A stretch of DNA of 24,485 nucleotides from Bdellovibrionaceae bacterium UBA2339 (lineage in GTDB: Bacteria > Bdellovibrionota > Bdellovibrionia > Bdellovibrionales > JAMPXM01), in contig DDUL01000045.1 in assembly GCA_002344785.1 (NCBI GenBank), positions 1-24,485 of the forward strand. Direction: 5' to 3'. The translations under genes and the position numbers were made by a program. Below, one piece after another: positions 21,677 through 24,485 of this stretch. Every line of letters starts with the position of its first letter. Position 1 is the first letter of the stretch. The notes under the pieces are model-generated. The model was not told where the DNA came from. It did not search any database and saw only the letters and a program-made list of their open reading frames with translations.

Positions 21677-22531
21677 ATGCAGATTCTCGACGGGAAATTG
21701 GTGGCACAAGCGCGGCGACGCGAGTTGCAGGCTCAAATTGCGGAATTCAAAAAACAAGTTGGGCGTGCGCCTGGCCTTGCGGTGTTGATCGTGGGTGAGA
21801 ATCCCGCGAGCCAAGTTTATGTGCGCAACAAAGTGAAATCTTGCGCGGATGTGGGGATTGAGTCGTGGCATCTCGAGCGCCCGGCGACGCTGACGCAAGC
21901 TGAATTGCACGCCGAGATCGATCGGCTGAACGCCGACCCAAAGGTCGATGGAATATTGGTGCAGCTGCCTTTGCCAAAGACATTGGACGAGACCGCAGCG
22001 CTTGAGCGTATTGATCCGCGCAAAGATCCGGACGGACTCACCAGCGGCAACCTCGGACTTTTGTTTGCGGGCCGACGGCGAGTTGCGCCGTGTACACCTT
22101 GGGGCGTGATGAAGATTTTGGAGCACTATGGAGTGGAGACGGCGGGTCGGCGCGCTGTCGTGGTTGGGCGAAGCAACATCGTCGGTAAACCCATGGCGCA
22201 GCTGCTGCTTGAGGCCAACGCGACCGTCACGATCGCGCACTCGCGCACTCGCGATTTGCGGGCTGAATTACGGCGTGCGGAGATCGCCGTGATTGCGGCG
22301 GGACAGCCGCGCTTTGTGGGCGGCGAGGATTTTTCGCCGGATGCCGTCGTCATTGACGTCGGTATTCATCGCTTGGGTGGTGAGGACGGCAAGGCGAAGC
22401 TTTGCGGTGATGTGCGCTTTGAGGGGCTCAAAGTGCGAGCGGCGACACCTGTGCCCGGTGGCGTGGGGCCTATGACGATTCAGATGCTGCTCGAGAATAC
22501 TTTGGTGCTGGCGCGCCTTCGCGGCCACTGA
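21677..22531 (+). CDS. folD: Bifunctional methylene-THF dehydrogenase/cyclohydrolase FolD
   Basis: Interconverts 5,10-methylene- and 10-formyl-tetrahydrofolate in the cytoplasm with NADP, feeding purine and formyl-Met synthesis. The protein has 284 residues, normal for FolD. Visible are VGENPASQVYVRNKVKSC, with the catalytic Tyr48 and Lys52 pair, DGILVQLPLP, the segment DPDGL, the nucleotide-binding VVVGRSNIVGKPMAQLLL, and the C-terminal signature VPGGVGPMTIQMLLENT. The frame is open upstream to 21431, but the ATG at 21677 has GGGAGGTGAG just before it and matches the family start. It ends 11 bases before the stop of the convergent lipoprotein gene. Confidence 0.97.
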   Translation: MQILDGKLVAQARRRELQAQIAEFKKQVGRAPGLAVLIVGENPASQVYVRNKVKSCADVGIESWHLERPATLTQAELHAEIDRLNADPKVDGILVQLPLPKTLDETAALERIDPRKDPDGLTSGNLGLLFAGRRRVAPCTPWGVMKILEHYGVETAGRRAVVVGRSNIVGKPMAQLLLEANATVTIAHSRTRDLRAELRRAEIAVIAAGQPRFVGGEDFSPDAVVIDVGIHRLGGEDGKAKLCGDVRFEGLKVRAATPVPGGVGPMTIQMLLENTLVLARLRGH

Positions 22532-22542
22532 GCGAGCGAAGC

Positions 22543-24429
22543 TCAGCGTGCCGCGCAGCTGGGTCGCCAAGGCTCGTGGGTGACGGCCGCGGGTGTTGGC
22601 ATCTCCAGGTGCGCGTGATGCGCGACCAAGAATTTTTCTACGTACTGAATGCTTTCCTGCGGAGCCATGTTGAAGCGGCGTACTGCCCAGTAGTTCAGAC
22701 CAATGCTGCGAATTTCCTCGAGGCGCTGACCGAGATTGCCTTCATTGGTGAGGCGACGGCGCATGCACTGTTCGTTTTGCAAACAGCCAATGGCATTGCC
22801 GACGCGATCTTGTCCCCAGTTGTAGGACATCAGCGCGAGCTTCGGATCGCGCGGGAACATGTTGAGCAAGAACTTGAAATACTTGGCGGCGGCAACGGAT
22901 GACTTTTCAAGATCGCCGCGTTCATCGCAAGGATCAGCGCTGCGCACATCTTGGCCGCGATCATTTTTGGTGACGACGAGAGGTTTGATACTCAGGCCCA
23001 GCAAATTCCAAGTCGCTGTGCGCGGCATGAACTGCCATGGGCCGACAGCGCCGACGCCCGAAACTTCAACCGGGTAGCCGTCGGCGGTGAAGAAGCGCGA
23101 TTCGATGAGCGTGACGAAGGCGAACTCGTTGGGCACGCCTTGGGCGCGAAGAGCTGGTAGCACCTTGCCGGCGTTGGCGCGGAATCGGTGGCCAAAGTTG
23201 ATGAGGCGACGTCCGTCGGCAGAGCGTGCGTCCAGCGAGACTTTGACGCCGGCATCGATGATGGAATTTCGGCGATCACTGGCGAATTTTTTGGTCACCG
23301 TATTGTCGTGATCGACGGCGAAGATCCAGCCGCTACCGGGGCGCGGTGTGGCTTGCGGCGCGGGTGCTGCGCTGGCGCGAGGCCGCGGTGAGGGCCGCGT
23401 GTCAGGATCAGCGAAGAGATCGAATTCGGGCTCGTCGTCTTCTTCGGTCTCAGCTGGCGAGGGTGCCGGTGAAGCGCCCGCGGCCGGAGAGGCGCCGGGG
23501 GCTGCGGTGACGGGTGCGGGGCGATCGCGTCGCAGATAGAGGTAAGCGGACTCGCGATAATCGATCAGGCCGTAGCGTTGTTGGAAGGCGAGCTCGAAGA
23601 AGAATTCGCCGCGTGTGGTGTTGCCGATCATGCGGCCCGTGAGATCGCGAGGTTCCATGCTGCCTTGGCAGTGCAGGCGAAGTGGCTCGTCGGCCTCGTT
23701 GGTCTCGACCAGTCGACCGGCAAGGCAAAGCTCTTGCGTGCCGAGGTCGAGTTCAAAGCCCGAAGCGCCGTAGGCGACTTCGAAGCTGTGCACGAGTTGG
23801 TCTTGGGGCGTGCGGAATTTTTCCAGCACGGCTTTGAGGCGCGGATCGCGAATGTTGGGAGCTTGCGTGGAGCGAGCGACGAGTTGGTAGCGCGCTTTGC
23901 GTAGCACGAGGCCTGCGCGCGCTTGCGGATTTTGCGCGCCTCCGGCGGAGTCTGTGCGGCGCAGAGCGACCACGGCGACCAAGCAGTCGGCGTCGCGACA
24001 CTGGATGGCGGCTTCAAAGGGGCGAGAGCTGGTTTCGCGCGTGGGCTGCAGACGTCGGTCGGCGACGCGACCTGTGTCGGTGAACTCGAATTGCAGGCGG
24101 CCTTCGGAGCGCAAGGCAATTTGCAGACGCAGCTTCTCGTCGTCACGGCGATCGAGGCGCGCGGTGAGGATGGAGCGCGAGAGTTGGCGCGTGGGCTCGC
24201 TCTGTGGGTCCAAACTTTGTTGAACGGCGGTGAGTTCATGATCGTCGGCGATGCCGGTGTGGGCGCGGCCATCGTCGGTCTTGCCGCCGGTGAGTTGTGG
24301 ACTTTGTGGCGAGGCCTCGGGCGCAAGGGGTTGGAAGCCTGGGGCGCAGGCCGCAAGGGTGCTGAGCAGGCCCGAGAGGATGAGGGCGGCGAGCGGAAGA
24401 CGTGCAGCTTGGAGCACCGAGAGTGACAC
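22543..24429 (-). CDS. Lytic transglycosylase lipoprotein (SLT domain) with large unknown N-terminal domain
   Basis: The 628-residue product has a lipoprotein signal with lipobox LAAC (Cys28), so it is probably anchored to a membrane. Residues about 30-330 form a beta-rich region without a family I recognise, including several Cys and a segment listing FEFTDTGRV-like strands. An Ala/Pro/Glu linker (about 335-390) follows. The C-terminal part (about 425-600) is an SLT lysozyme-like domain: catalytic Glu443 in VTLIESRF, GAVGPWQFMPRTA and MSYNWGQDRVGN. Such enzymes cut the glycan strands of peptidoglycan to make 1,6-anhydro ends; in a predator this could act on its own or a prey wall (inference). 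GTG at 24429 is preceded by AAAGGG five to six bases away and places the signal peptide correctly. It converges with folD. Confidence 0.9.
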   Translation of the reverse strand: MSLSVLQAARLPLAALILSGLLSTLAACAPGFQPLAPEASPQSPQLTGGKTDDGRAHTGIADDHELTAVQQSLDPQSEPTRQLSRSILTARLDRRDDEKLRLQIALRSEGRLQFEFTDTGRVADRRLQPTRETSSRPFEAAIQCRDADCLVAVVALRRTDSAGGAQNPQARAGLVLRKARYQLVARSTQAPNIRDPRLKAVLEKFRTPQDQLVHSFEVAYGASGFELDLGTQELCLAGRLVETNEADEPLRLHCQGSMEPRDLTGRMIGNTTRGEFFFELAFQQRYGLIDYRESAYLYLRRDRPAPVTAAPGASPAAGASPAPSPAETEEDDEPEFDLFADPDTRPSPRPRASAAPAPQATPRPGSGWIFAVDHDNTVTKKFASDRRNSIIDAGVKVSLDARSADGRRLINFGHRFRANAGKVLPALRAQGVPNEFAFVTLIESRFFTADGYPVEVSGVGAVGPWQFMPRTATWNLLGLSIKPLVVTKNDRGQDVRSADPCDERGDLEKSSVAAAKYFKFLLNMFPRDPKLALMSYNWGQDRVGNAIGCLQNEQCMRRRLTNEGNLGQRLEEIRSIGLNYWAVRRFNMAPQESIQYVEKFLVAHHAHLEMPTPAAVTHEPWRPSCAAR

Positions 24430-24485
24430 TTGGCCCTTTCTTGAGCCGCGGGGGCGACTCGAGGCGGGAAGAGAGCAAGCTTGGG

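Noticed and set aside
1..24485. tRNA, rRNA, insertion sequence or prophage genes
   Set aside because: No cloverleaf with a T-loop motif, rRNA segment, transposase, integrase or terminal inverted repeats were seen; a covariance-model scan was not possible here.

Overview
The window looks like chromosomal DNA of a Bdellovibrio-like predatory or free-living bacterium (Bdellovibrionota). I infer this from moderately high GC coding DNA, the order flhA-flhF-flhG-fliA followed by an rpoH-type sigma gene, a single-polar-flagellum gene set, and a Flp/Tad pilus locus next to a large repetitive secreted protein. The taxon is an inference; no rRNA or other marker is present.

Region 1 (1-5193, + strand) is the end of a flagellar operon: the C-terminal part of flhA, then flhF and flhG with overlapping start/stop codons, then fliA (sigma-28) after a spacer with two inverted repeats. 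FlhF and FlhG set flagellar position and number. FlhF has several altered GTPase motifs, and FlhG lacks the N-terminal DQAxxLR activator motif. Region 2 (5220-6894, - strand) is a two-gene unit: a small protein resembling the polyhydroxyalkanoic-acid-system family, then an RpoH-like sigma factor with a long N-terminal extension. A 12-bp tandem repeat sits across its translation start region.

Region 3 (7210-10086, + strand) holds aspS, with residues typical of non-discriminating AspRS, then a small zinc-ribbon membrane protein. Next comes an unrecognised 187-residue protein preceded by a near-consensus sigma-28 promoter, which ties it to the FliA regulon. Its terminator hairpin lies inside the 3' end of the convergent cpaF-like gene.

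Region 4 (10078-21170, mostly - strand) is a Tad/Flp-type pilus locus in pieces. Reading along the - strand, the order is Flp-type pilin, TadE-like protein, and a larger TadG-like protein without Glu+5. These are followed by a CpaB/RcpC-like protein without an obvious SAF domain, an unrecognised exported membrane-anchored protein, a receiver-histidine kinase, a CpaC-type secretin and a CpaF/TadA ATPase. TadB, TadC, TadV and TadZ are not in the window. Inserted in the opposite orientation is a 782-residue exported protein with proline-rich, coiled-coil, Gly/Met decapeptide-repeat and Gln-rich sections. Its long leader carries a GNRA-capped hairpin. The pilin gene has its Shine-Dalgarno inside a perfect hairpin.

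Region 5 (21278-24429) has a small conserved-looking protein of unknown function (-), folD (+), and a large SLT-type lytic transglycosylase lipoprotein (-). No rRNA, tRNA, insertion sequence, prophage or CRISPR array was seen.
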